In this document: positions 36,425 through 47,604 of the stretch, piece by piece
Layout: every line of letters starts with the position of its first letter
Position numbering within the stretch: the stretch's first letter is position 1
Assembly: GCA_012932295.1 (NCBI GenBank)
Contig: JAAONU010000003.1
Span: 27,948,361-28,012,360, forward strand
Reading direction: 5' to 3'
Origin: Cyclina sinensis
Lineage: Eukaryota > Mollusca > Bivalvia > Venerida > Veneridae
DNA: 64,000 nt
The notes under the pieces: model-generated
Database searches by the model: none
What the model saw: only the letters and a program-made list of their open reading frames with translations
What the model was told of the DNA's origin: nothing
Translations under genes and position numbers: made by a program

Positions 36425-37615
36425 TTCGTTCAATAAATTCAAACTAAAATTTTAATGAATTCTTATGAATAAAATCAATTGATCCGACAAATTACATAAA
36501 TTTATTTTCAAAATATTCAAGATCATCCTTTACAGAAGATTTAAAGTTAAAATAATTTTCTTTATCGGCTGGGATATAAATAGCAATACTGGAAAAGAAG
36601 ACAGAATTGACTAGGTCTTCTTCAGAACTAAATTTGACCGTAAACTGCACGTATCTGCTAATGCATATAGTTCGCCTTGATTTTTGTATTAAAATTTTTC
36701 GTCATGTATTCTACTGTTGTAGGACGGTTTACCCCTACCACTAGTTGCTATACATCCACTCCCACAAACACCCATGCCTAAGCTTTAAGGCAACAAAACA
36801 GAGATATTCGGCATACAGTAGAACTGGGTTATCAGGAACTAGACAGACCTAGTAAATTATATCTCCCTATGCATGGTCCGCTAAAATTATGCATGGTAAT
36901 ATATGGAGGCTACACATTGCAAAAAAACAACAACAACAAAAAAACAGCCATGCAAGTTTGTTAATTCAGACTTCAGTTTTACTAAGAACGTTCGTTAAAA
37001 TCTAAATTCATATTCGAGCGAATTATCCAGTACTAGTAATTTGTGTATTGAATATCTCAGTTTTACATTATCATATTTAATCATAAGAGAAATGTATTTA
37101 CAACTTTTCAAAATAAAATTCAGGACATGTACAAAAGTAGACGGTGTAAAGTGCACCATACTACACAATGTTTCGCGAAGAAAACTGCATCAGTGAGCGC
37201 TTTCGGATTGACAACAGCACACGGATTTACATTTATACACGATTAACATTTTGCGACTTTAAAATAAAGGGAAGAAACTCTTACAAAAGTAAAATGAAAC
37301 GTAGTTAAAGTGTTCGAATAAATATATAATAACTTTTATAAGTCTCATACCAACTGCAAAACTATTTGTTGACATTAAACAGCCGTTGATTTCGTTTGAT
37401 TAAGATAGGTTTGTGCTCACCTGGTATGATTTTCTATGATCCAGTATGTTGAATATTTTATAAGAAATATAGATTTCCATCTATGCACATTGTTTTCTTA
37501 AAACCACCTACTCACTGTTAACTTGTTTTGCACACAGCACTAAATCATTGTTACACGAGTTGACTGAGTCATGTAATGGAAGATCTGTCACAATAAGGTG
37601 ACAAATCTGTCCCTA
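36425..37615. other. Intergenic stretch, no feature seen
   Basis: AT-rich. A short (CAA)n lies at 36929-36940. Confidence 0.35.
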
Positions 37616-37620
37616 CTTTA

Positions 37621-38048
37621 AAGCGACTGACTCACAGAATTTTGCTGATTTTTTTTCTTTAAAATTTAAGAGAATTTAATATACTGTGGAAAAAAACATA
37701 ATATTATGCTTCTATACACCATGAAAACTGAAAAAAAAGTTTTGACTTAACCAGGATTCGAACCCACGACATTTCGGTCAGTAAAATATTAAGCGATGAT
37801 CTAGACCACTGAGCCACAAAGCCTACTTTTAAGGTTGCGTCAAAATTAATCTTATAACTAAAGTATCTACTATCTAATTTTTTTACCGATAAAAGTGTGT
37901 AAAACTTTATATTTTGATGTTTTTCTGTATCAAAAAATGAATCAGTAACTTAGTTTAAATATGTTCTTCATAATTGCAGCAAAAATTTCAAGATGTAAGA
38001 ACATTTTCTTTTTTTTTCATCGTCGGCCCATCTGTGAGTCAGTCGCTT
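37621..38048. mobile_element. TIR element (428 bp, TA target duplication) carrying a tRNA-like segment
   Basis: A perfect 17-bp TIR AAGCGACTGACTCACAG stands at 37621, with its reverse complement at 38032-38048, both flanked by TA. Internally, on the minus strand, are an A-box-like TGGCTCAGTGGTCTAG and a B-box-like GGTTCGAATCC. A diverged relative lies at ~52130-52428. It has no transposase and is mobilised, if at all, in trans. Confidence 0.85.
37745..37826 (-). repeat. tRNA-like (pseudo-tRNA) sequence inside the TIR element
   Basis: Read on the minus strand it starts GGCTTTGTGGCTCAGTGG and ends GTGGGTTCGAATCCTGG then TTAAGTC. The D-loop/A-box and T-loop/B-box consensus are good, but acceptor and T stems pair imperfectly and the middle is over-long. 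It is not a functional tRNA gene by eye; it is more like the 5' head of a SINE. Confidence 0.6.
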
Positions 38049-38054
38049 TAACAA

Positions 38055-38875
38055 TGCTTTCTTCATTTTGCACTTCCGATTTTAAACTATACACGTAATA
38101 ATACATATACTAATATATGATAATAATAGGCAGTAAATATACAGATTTAAATTTCACTACATATGTACTGTGTTCCACATTGAGCACGAGTTCCGGGCTT
38201 GAAACTTCGGAGTTATATAATTATGATCACCGATATTTATTCATTAGTATCGGAAAACATAATTTGTAAGTCCAAGTAGATATAGTTCAAAACTGGAAAA
38301 ACAAAATAATCGAAACGGACTGTTGTAAAATATTAGGTGCCTGAATGGGGCTCCTTCGTTATGGGTTGTTGTTTTAATTCATGATGGGCAGATAGTGCCT
38401 GATGTTTGTCTTCTGTTACAATAATACATCACAGCAGAGTTATCCCTTTGAAAAATGTCATTTATCAGTTACCATCATCTATCAAGAGAGACCAGAGTAT
38501 GCATTTTGTACATGTCTGTTCTATTAGCAGAGTTACCAACAGTTACCATCATAAGCATTCAAGCTGGCCCGTGTCCTTCTGCTCAATGGTAATCGCCATA
38601 TTTGGGATGGGATCATTTGGAAGATGCAAACACATGCAGGCATAAAGGCTGTGTTCCAACAGTAGAAGGGGGATTCTAAAATTTAAATGACTTTAGGAAC
38701 TTTCGATGTATAGATTTTGTAAAATTTAGGAAATTATAACTTGTAAAACTTTTGAGACATGTTGACTTCTTTTTTAGCAAGACTGTTAGAGTGGAGATTG
38801 ATTAATAAAGACTTGGATTGTGTTAACAAAGTAGTTTAGTGTATGAATAAATATATTTACTATCGGTCCACGGTA
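38055..38875. other. Intergenic stretch, no feature seen
   Basis: AT-rich. The right part may contain the 5' terminal repeat of the DIRS-like element, which I could not delimit. Confidence 0.3.
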
Positions 38876-39015
38876 TGTAGTTTTTTCCTTTTATGGAAAA
38901 TAAGTGATGCGTTCAATGGTCAGTGGCTATTTAAGCCAGTGTAAAGGCGCGCTCGAGTTATTTGAGGTTCTACAGGCAAAAACGTATTTTGTTACAGTTA
39001 TGGAAGGCAGCCTTG

Positions 39016-39770
39016 ATGGGGGGTACATCCACGTGTATTTTGTCCTCTCCTGAACTTGAAGAACTTCAGCACTTGAGAAGCCTTCGGGCTGATAAAGATT
39101 CTGCTAGAGACGATAGAAACCGTTCCACTGACTCTCCTGTCGGCAGAGCTGAGACTTCACGACATTCAAACGGTAAGTCCCCGGGGGAAAATTCTCGTTC
39201 GGAAGCATTTGGGGCCTTTGATTTATTCAGGACTTATCTAGATTCTCAACTTAAGGATTTCAGAAAGGATTAAAACAAAAACCTGTTAAGTAAAGAAGAA
39301 GAAGTTAAATTCAAGAAAGAATCGAACAAGATACAATTTGAATTATATTCTGACATTTTCAAGAAACTGGAGGTGGTAGTAAGCCAATCTAATTCTCGGG
39401 AGATTACTGATATTGTTAAAGGAGTTCTCGGCAATCTCAAACAAAGAAATAAACTGATTAGACTAGCTGACAGTTCCCCCGGGAACTGATTGACTGTTAA
39501 CGAATACAGTAAACCAACACTCGGTGAAGATGAGAAGAAGATCAAACAGGCAGAATACAGAGCAGTCGAACTGCATTCTCGGCGTCTCGTTACACTGGGT
39601 CTCACAGCACCCCGACAAACAACCTGCTTTTTCGGAACATAAGACAACCAACTTCCAGGGACGTTTGTTTCTCCTGTGGTTACAGAGGACACTTCCGCAG
39701 AGACTGTAGGTTCTCAGGCGTTAGATCCAACATGTCTTCCTTCAATCCCTTCAACGAACCAAACAGAACC
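39016..39770 (+). pseudogene. DIRS-like Gag/ORF1 remnant with CCHC zinc knuckle
   Basis: The frame from ATG 39016 encodes SSPELEELQHLRSLRAD and an acidic/basic region. It is broken by stops at 39271-39273 and at ~39487 (GN*LTVNEYSKP, where family members usually have Trp) and by a later frameshift. The zinc knuckle VCFSCGYRGHFRRDC (CX2CX4HX4C) is at ~39664-39713. It overlaps the start of the RT frame, as is usual for DIRS ORF1/ORF2. Confidence 0.75.
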
Positions 39771-40740
39771 GAGACAGACACTTCAGTCGCAAGAACAGAC
39801 AAAAATAAATGATAAGTATTTATCTGATCTCTATTTCTCGTACAAAGACATTTTTGATGATCAAGAACGCAATTTCCAGCCAGATTATACAGAAAGTTGT
39901 AAAAATGTTAAAGGTCGTTTAAAGTCTCGCATCTCTTTCTGGAAAAGTATAAATACGAACACTGACATTATCGATACATTACAAAACGGCTATAAATTAC
40001 CTTTGCTAGAAACACCAAAACGTTCTTTCTCGCCGAATAACAAGTCGGCTTTAGAAAACATAGAATTTGTTGCAAGTTCGATAAACGAATTGTTGTTAAG
40101 TCATTGTGTTGTTGAGACACCTTTCATCCCACATACTGTTAACCCATTGAGTGTTTCTATCAATAAACAAGGTAAAAAACGTTTAATTTTGGATTTGAGG
40201 AAGGTGAATAAATATTTATGGAAAGAGCATTTCACGTTTGAAGACTGGAAATTCGGTTTAGATTATTTTGAAAGAGGTTCTTTCTTTTTTAAGTTCGATC
40301 TTTCAAAGGGTTATCATCATATAGATATTTTCCCAAGACATCAAACGTTCTTAGGTTTTAACATAAAGGGAAAGAACTATTGTTTTACCTCGGCTTGAGT
40401 AGTGCCCCTTTTGTCTTCGCGAACTGGTCAAATATTGGAAAAGTAGCGGAATAAATATAATCATGTTTTTGGATGATGGCTGGGGCACAAACAAAAATTT
40501 TAATTTGACTCAGTCGGATGCTTGCTTTGTTAGAAAAAGTTGGTTAGATGCTGGTTTCGTAATTAACGAAGAAAAATCTGTTTGGATACTCGTGCATGTA
40601 ACTCGTTTAATGACAAGATTCTTGTACATTGAGATAGAAATAGAAAGTCGTGGGATGCCACCTATGAGCTCTGTCCTACGAGTCCAGCTGTTACAGAGAT
40701 CAGGTTTTGGCTCAGTAATCTTAGAAAACTAAATAAACGG
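39676..40740 (+). pseudogene. DIRS-like reverse transcriptase remnant
   Basis: A 240-codon frame (39676-40398) includes NPLSVSINKQGKKRLILDLR (fingers) and FFKFDLSKGYHHIDI with the first catalytic Asp. A frameshift at ~40395 follows. The next segment has GLSSAPFVF and the catalytic box MFLDDG (40463 onward, FLDD in place of YxDD as usual in DIRS), then GFVINEEKSVW. A stop interrupts between them. Confidence 0.85.
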
Positions 40741-41193
40741 CTTCTTTCAGAATATTCTCCTACTTACACGTTGTTGCAAGGCAAATCATTAAAAGCGTTT
40801 TCGGATTCGCAGTCTTGCGTTCATATAGTAGAGACAGGTAGCACTAGGCCTGACCTACAAGCAGAGTCTTTGAGTATTTTTGATTTGTGTTTGAAATGGA
40901 ATATCGATTTAAGAATACAATAGGTTCCTAGAGAATTGAATACACAGGCGGATCATATAAGTAAATTTAGTAATACTGATGAGTGGGAACTGTCAGATGA
41001 ATTCTTCAATTTTGTTGATAGCCTATTGGGACCTCACGATGTAGATAGATTGTCTAGTTTCCAAAATCGGAAGCTGAAACGCTTTAATTCTAAGTACATA
41101 AATTATGAAACTGAAGCTATAGATACTTTTACTCAAGACTGGGGCCTTTGTAATAATTGGTTAGTACCCCCTTTTCTGGCCAATTCTTTTTAA
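40741..41193 (+). pseudogene. DIRS-like RNase H and connector remnant
   Basis: FSDSQSCVHIVETGSTRPDL and then, after a stop (TAG at 40921), VPRELNTQADHISKF with the RNase H-type Asp. The DIRS-typical WGPHTVDRF-like LLGPHDVDRLSSF, RFNSKY, ETEAIDTFTQDW and NWLVPP motifs follow. Confidence 0.8.
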
Positions 41194-41297
41194 GAAGAAT
41201 TTGATAAAGCACGATTTTGAAGTCAGTTTTTGGTGTGGTCACTGTCTAGAAACAATATGAAGTTCTGAGTTTTTAAGATGTGATAAATTGCTGCTAA

Positions 41298-42337
41298 ATG
41301 ATACATAACTTAAAACTACTGTTCTGCGATATTTGTGTTTTCTTTTTACATTTCACAGATCTGTTTAAACTGGGCATATGGAGAGAGATAGATTCCTTAC
41401 AAGTACACCCAGACCTAGAGAGTTCAGTTGAAAATCTGAAAAGGCTTTATTATTTTGCTAAATCAGAAAATACGATCAAATCATATGAAATGTATTTCAA
41501 GCATTTAGTACCAGCAAAAGATTTCCAAGTAGCCCTATACCTTTCTTTTTTGGAAAGTTCCAGTCCTTCTGAATCCAAAATAAACAAAATCCTCTATGGT
41601 ATTAAATGGGCTCACAATTTAGCAGGTCTCCCGGATCCCTGCAGTTCTACTTTCGTAAGTAATGTCAGAAACGGGATTTTACGTCATGCTAATACGGAAC
41701 ACATTTCTAAGGAACCAATTTCAATCTCAGACTTACGTTTTATAGTAGAACGTTTTGGTCAAGATAATTGTCTTTTAAATTCACGATTCGTTGCTATGAC
41801 ATCACTCAGTTTCTCCGGCTTTCTTCGATTTAATTTCTTCGTTATATCCCTGAAACGGAACAATATCTTTTTCGGAGTAAATCATATTGAACTTCCACTT
41901 GAAAAATCAAAAACCGACCAGTTTAAAAAAGGAGCAAACGTTTTGATCAGCAGAACAGGCAATTCTACATGCCTAGTTAAAGCTCTAGAAAAGTATCTGT
42001 TGCTTGCAGGAATTCCAGAAAATTCCGAAGATTTTTTATTCAGAAAACTTTCTTATTGTAAGAAGAAGGTTCTTACGTACTTAGAAATGGAAATCATTTC
42101 TCTTATACGAGAACAAGAGGGATATTTTTACAAAACATTGTTAAGATTGGTCTAGATCCAACCAAGTTCGGCCTGCACTCTTTAAGGTCAGGTGGAGCTA
42201 CATGCGCAGCAAGTAGCGGCGTTCCAGATCGGCTCATCAAGAAACACGGCCGCTGGAAAACAGACCTTGCAAAAGATCTTTATATTAAGGAAAGTCTAGA
42301 ACAAAAACAGTCGGTGTCATTAAAGCTTGGTTTATAA
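41298..42337 (+). pseudogene. DIRS-like tyrosine recombinase (frameshifted near 42070)
   Basis: The core-binding part has ENTIKSYEMYFKHL. The catalytic part has SFSGFLRFN (first Arg), PLEKSKTDQ (Lys hairpin), then after a frameshift GLHSLRSGG (H-x-x-R), HGRWKTD (His/Trp) and DLYIKES with the nucleophilic Tyr. The stop is at 42335-42337. All catalytic residues remain visible, but in two frames. Confidence 0.85.
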
Positions 42338-42364
42338 CCATGTTGAGGTGCAGCAGTTTAACTT

Positions 42365-43095
42365 TAAATTTTTGAGTAAGCGTAATTATCTCCCGTACTT
42401 TTTCTTTCGATAAATGTTTTTGCCTGTTGACCACTCCTACCTGCTCTTAAAAAACTTATGGGTGGTTAGAAGGTAAATAATTTATGTTTGTCTGATTGAA
42501 ATGATAGAAAACATAAAAGATTATTAGCAAATTAGACAATGTGTTTGTGTGATAACAACGACACCCAACCTCTCCCGGAAAATTCCAACAGGACAAAGAA
42601 ACAAATTCGTAATAAACGAGGGTTCATTATATCCGCATTCCTAATAACAGAGTTCTACTATATACGATTCAAACAGAGGTAAATACAGATAATCTTTGGC
42701 AAATGAATTAGATACCATAGTGCCCCCCGTTCTTTAGAAACTACATTTTTCCACCATCTAGGGCCCCATAGTGCCCCCCCCCCCCCACGTTCTTTGAAAA
42801 AAAGGCCCCAAGTGCATGCAAAAGAACCAAGGGTGTCTCTAGGATGGGATGGTTTCTGTATTTTGCACTATCCGCCACATCATAAAATAACTAATCTCTG
42901 CTTGGGCGTCTGTCATATGGAAAACCGGTACCGACTATAACTGAACTCAGACAGATAGATGGGCTCGGTTGGACATGTTAAAAATGTTTATAACGATTAC
43001 TGTTACTTCTTAAATTTCAGTGATTTAAAACCGCACGCTAGCTGTTCATGGTTTTGTTAGCCACGATACCCTTGTTACAATAAGATATGTATAAC
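42365..43095. other. Intergenic, with a small C-rich duplication at ~42716-42810
   Basis: CATAGTGCCCCCC..GTTCTTT occurs twice about 53 bp apart. The second copy has a run of 13 C (42774-42786). Nothing else recognised. Confidence 0.6.
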
Positions 43096-43100
43096 TGTAC

Positions 43101-43220
43101 CAGCAAGCTGCATCATATAGAAAATATCAACTGAATTTTTCACCAAGCTGCATCATATAGAAAAAATCAACTGAATTTTTCACCAAGCTGCATCATATAG
43201 AAAATATCAACTGAATTTTT
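43101..43220. repeat. 40-bp tandem repeat, three copies
   Basis: The unit CACCAAGCTGCATCATATAG plus AAAATATCAACTGAATTTTT starts at 43101, 43141 and 43181. Copies are almost identical. Confidence 0.97.
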
Positions 43221-43224
43221 CTGA

Positions 43225-44460
43225 AACTGATAAAACTAGCTGAAAAGGTAAAACTTAAAAATTGTTTAGAGTTTAACATAAAAATGCACGTTTCTGTGGA
43301 CTATGTTAAGAGTCTACCGGTCTGCAACGGTTAAATAAACCATTGTCAGCTTTTGAACAAAGCAGTCAATAATCCGCAAAATAGAAATATTTTGCAAGAT
43401 GAAAATGGTTTCAGAAAGTGCAAATCGTTATTAACAAAATGTATTTAGAATCATGTTAAATGAAATGAATCTTCAGATAAGTACTGATGAGATTAGTGCG
43501 GCAATTAAAGAATAAAGATATAGAGAAGCGGGCTTTGATTTTGCTACGCATGATAAGAATATATCAATACCCGTTTTGTACTATCTTGTTAACAGGAGTT
43601 TTGAAATGAGGGTATTTTTCTACTCGAAAGACAGAAGATTATGCGATATTTTTGCATTAATCATGTAGGAAAACTAACGTGTTACTACATTGTTCAGTCG
43701 TATCGGTGAACTTTAATTTCAAAATAACAGGTTTAATTTATTTAAAATGCATCGAAGCCCACTCAAGTTTAATGTATAATAAGAGAGTAGTTGACAATAT
43801 CATTGTCATAGATTGATATTACCTTATCAACTCTATACACTATTTTGCTGATTGCTCGAAAGTCTTTGATGATGTGCAAACTAATACGGTTGGAATTAAA
43901 AGGAAAACAAAATAAATTGTTAGATCTATTTTTGAAATGGTTAAGTCAAGGGTATGATACTGCTACAAGTTCAGTGAAAATACACTTAGTCTAGTATATC
44001 TAGGGTCAGTCAAGGGGAGTGCTTATCGCAAGTTTCTTAACGATTTAGAATATATTCTTAAAAAATAACGTTTTGTTGTCGATGTTGTTTTGTTCAAAAC
44101 ATTTATTGTTCTTGTATGTCGATAATACTGTTATGTCAGCAAACTTAACTGAAGACAATTAAAACGTATTACATAGCTATCGCAAAACGAAGAAAATCAA
44201 CATAAATGTTACCAAATCAAACGTTTTGATAAATAAAAATGGGTTACACTTTCCCGAGGAATTCAAATTATTTATAGGAAGGACAACCTGTTGAAATTCT
44301 TCCTTAATGCAGTTATCATGGTATTGTCTTGTTCGACTATTAAATTTGTATTTTTATAAATATTTCTTGCTAATCTAAGACAATGTTTAAAACCAAAGCA
44401 TGAAGGTAACAAGCATTTTCTCTTACTCAAATATATAGAATATATTTGTGTAAGATATAG
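43225..44460. other. AT-rich intergenic stretch
   Basis: Possible old LINE debris (scattered RT-like words with stops around 43700-44200, for example a CAGGGGAGTG-like GTCAAGGGGAGTGC and VDNTVMSANL-like frame at 44115). I cannot establish it. Confidence 0.3.
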
Positions 44461-44464
44461 AGGA

Positions 44465-44620
44465 TATTTGTTTGTTTTTGTGGAAGATGAGAATTTATTT
44501 CATCGAGTGAACACCATATGTGATATTTTCACGAGTGGCGCAGCCACGAGTGAAAATATAAACTTATGGTGTTCACGAGATGAAATAAATTCCCATCTTC
44601 CACTAAAAAAACAAACAAAT
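44465..44620. repeat. Near-perfect foldback (hairpin) of ~155 bp
   Basis: The left arm from ATTTGTTTGTTTTTGTGGAA to TTTTCACGAGTGG is mirrored by the right arm ending CTTCCACTAAAAAAACAAAC AAAT, around a short GCAG loop near 44541. Arms are ~75 bp with few mismatches, giving a long RNA or DNA hairpin. Confidence 0.9.
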
Positions 44621-44624
44621 TTTC

Positions 44625-45850
44625 TTTTTATTTTATGCCAACACGTCAAAAATGGGTATTTTATGACATTTTTACTCAGGGCCTTCAATAAATTCCCCAA
44701 ATCAGTTAATGCGTACTTTGGTCAAACCGTTACTCCGCACAAAAAAGTGCAGACAATCTCCAATACATATGATAACTTTACTTCTGCTGAAATAAACTGA
44801 ATACACTTTCATCAAATAGCATTTATTTTTCTCTACACAGTTTATCAATATTTATTGAATTTTAGCCATACATACTTTAATTATAAAAGCGGATTAATAC
44901 CGAGTAATATTCAATCAATTGAATTGAAAGTCGGCCATACTGGATATTGTCCATATGAGTTATGTAAACAAATCAGACATTTTAAATAATTTATGGCGAA
45001 TTTCATCATTGTTCACAACTAGTTAGGCTCAGGAATTCAATATTATAACTGGATTTAACAAGCTAAATAAATTTCACTCGCTGTCACTGTCTGAAATACA
45101 GCGGATTCTCTTGTATTTACGTGGTGGGGAAACAAGTTCCGGCACAAACAGTGGATTATCAAAAATGGTAATTTCACTGATTCAAAACAGTGGATTATCA
45201 CTTTTATCTCACTGATATTTCCCTATATTTCATTGGTAGGCATAAAATAAATATATATACATATCGTTTTAAGTCTAAAAACAAAATATCATATCTAAAA
45301 TCATTTGCTTCAGAACCTAAAATAATAGTCTTGAAATTTTAATAATTGAAATGAGCTTGTCTTTTGTACATATGTGATCAGTCTTTATATTCAGTTTCAA
45401 ACTAGTTTCAACATCAAATAGTCTACTCGTATGGAACTTATTATACGGACTTACGCAAGGGAAATCACTCTCAACTCTATGCTGCATTTCTGATGTGTTT
45501 TTATGTCTCCCTATAACGGGTCCAAAATACTGTGTCTAAATTCAATTATTTCTAGATGTCATCGTCCGATCTGCACTGCTTCACAGCAGCAGCAAGACGG
45601 ACTTTCAGACAATGATTCCTCATGCTTATACCTATTGCAGACTTGGACCTCTCGTCCTCTATTGGTCCACTGTTTTATTATCAAAAATATTCAATTGCAT
45701 GGACATTTTTATCTATATCTATTAAAATAAAATTTCAATTAATTATTATCTTTCTTCTACTAAATACTTATAGTCATTCCACAATTTGCACCAGTTTCTT
45801 CTGTACAATGTTACACTTATATGCACATGATGTGACAAATGATCCAAGTT
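44625..45850. other. Intergenic stretch, no feature seen
   Basis: AT-rich. The open frames at 45503-45852 have no recognisable content. It may include the 5' part of the following LINE. Confidence 0.3.
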
Positions 45851-45879
45851 AAATTGTCTTGTGAACATATTCAAAGAAA

Positions 45880-47600
45880 ATGAAAAGTCCGCGATAAAAT
45901 AAAAAGTGAATAAAAGATAGAATAAAGGGTGACTATTTTTTTGACCTTTCCAAGACTGCCAATCATTTTAACTCATTTTTACAACTGTATAGCTTCTTTA
46001 TTAGTAAATAAATTGCCACTGCCGTACAATTTGTTTAATACTGAGTCTGATTGTTTTAAGAATTTTTACAGGAAGAGAAACCATGAATCTATTAAATTTA
46101 GACTTCATACAGTCAGTGAGGAATACATTTACAAAGAGCTTTGTAAACTAAATTGTTAAAAAAGTACTGGTTTATACAACATCCCAGTACGGGCTTTGAA
46201 AGATGCTGCATCTTTTTTAAGGATTCATGTATTCTTTTTATTTAATAGCTCTATTACTAGCAACACTGTGCCTTGTGAATTAAAATGTGCAATAGTCAAA
46301 CCATTGTTTAAGAAAAATAGCAAACATGATGTATCTAATTATAGACCTGTTAGCATTTTATGTATAGTTTCAAATTTTTAGAAAGAGCTGTATACAGTCA
46401 ATTAGAAATTTTTTAGTCAATGATTGTTATATGAATTTCAAATTGGTTTTAGATCTAACTGCTCCACAGACTCCTGCCTCACACATTTGACTGACCACAT
46501 TAAAATTCAAAATTCAAAAGGTTTTTATACAGGAATAATTATATTGGACCTTCATTTACAATTTTATGTAGCAAATTAAAAAAAAAATGGGAGTGGAGTC
46601 CGTGGAGTGGTTCCAGTCATATCTGACTGATCGTTAACAAATTATCAATGTAAATAACACGGTGTCAGATTATATGAGTATTTCATGTGGTGTTCCCTAG
46701 GGAAATATCCTGGGTCCGTTGCTTTTTTATGCTATGTCAGTGACATGAGTATCAGCATGAAACTTGGTGAAAAATGTAAACTGGTGTAATTTGCTGATTA
46801 TAGCGCGATTCTATTCTCACATAAAGATCCTGAAGTTATTAGAAATGTACTTGGTAAAGAACTTGAAAATTGTAGTAAATGGTTAGTTGTTAACAATTTA
46901 TCTCTATATCTTGGTAAAACAGAATGTATATTGTTTGGATCCAAGAGGAAATTAAGTTAGTTAGAAAATTTTAATGTAGTTTGTAGTGGACACACCACAG
47001 AGTCTCAAAAATCTGTTGAAGATCTTGGAAATGTATTGGATAATGATCTTTCTGCAACATCTATTGTTAACAACATTGTTCAGAAAGTTAATTCGTGGTT
47101 GCAATTTCTGTATTAACAAAAGTATTGTTTAAAATATGAATTTGAGACAAAATGCTATGTAATTCTTTGATACAATGTCATTTTGACCATGCCCATTCAT
47201 CTTGGTACTGTGGCCTCTCAAAACTGTTAAAATAGACTGCAGGTTGCACAACATAAAGTTATTAGATTTATTTTGGATATCCATGTAGAACTTCATTAAA
47301 GATATCAGATTTTAATCATATAGGTTGACTGAATGCAGAAAATAGAGTAAAACAATTGAGATTAAGTCATGTTCATAACATTTTCAATAATAAATGTCCA
47401 TTTTATTTGCATGATAACTTTATTCCAGTCAGTAGAACAGAACACATTCATATAACAGTAGGCACAGTCCTGACAGTTTTATGTACCACAGGTGAATAGT
47501 TTTACGGCAGACACCCTTTTCAATCATGCCATCAGAGACTGGAACAGTCTGACAAAAGAAGTTAAGGTTTTAAAAAAATAAATATACTTTTAAAAAAAAC
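45880..47600 (+). pseudogene. Non-LTR retrotransposon (LINE) reverse transcriptase, heavily degraded
   Basis: Motifs in order, in shifting frames: ANHFNSFLQLY (~45955); KSTGLYNIPVRALKDA (~46160); KCAIVKPLFKKNSKHDVSNYRPVSIL (46285-46360, shown in part); FQIGFRSNCSTDSCLTHL; a truncated LDL region; SWFQSYLTD; SISCGVP.GNILGPLLF; and FADYSAILFS, where the catalytic FADD has become FADY. LGKTECILFGSKRK, a thumb-like VAQHKVIRFILD and the terminal FNHAIRDWNSLTKEVK follow. The order and wording fit CR1/Jockey-type LINEs; the clade is unresolved. Stops and indels are frequent. The endonuclease domain is not seen here. Confidence 0.8.
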
Positions 47601-47604
47601 TGTG

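Larger units (their letters stand above)
38880..42360 (+). mobile_element. DIRS-like tyrosine-recombinase retrotransposon (degenerate)
   Basis: The order is Gag-like ORF with zinc knuckle, reverse transcriptase, RNase H and tyrosine recombinase, with overlapping frames. This is the order of DIRS-type elements, which lack an aspartic protease and DDE integrase. Several frameshifts and stops disable it. The terminal and internal complementary repeats that DIRS elements need were not found by eye, so the outer limits are approximate. Confidence 0.85.

Noticed and set aside
37745..37826. Functional tRNA gene on the minus strand
   Set aside because: A- and B-boxes are good, but acceptor and T stems do not pair properly and the middle is too long. 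It lies inside a TIR element with a second degraded copy.
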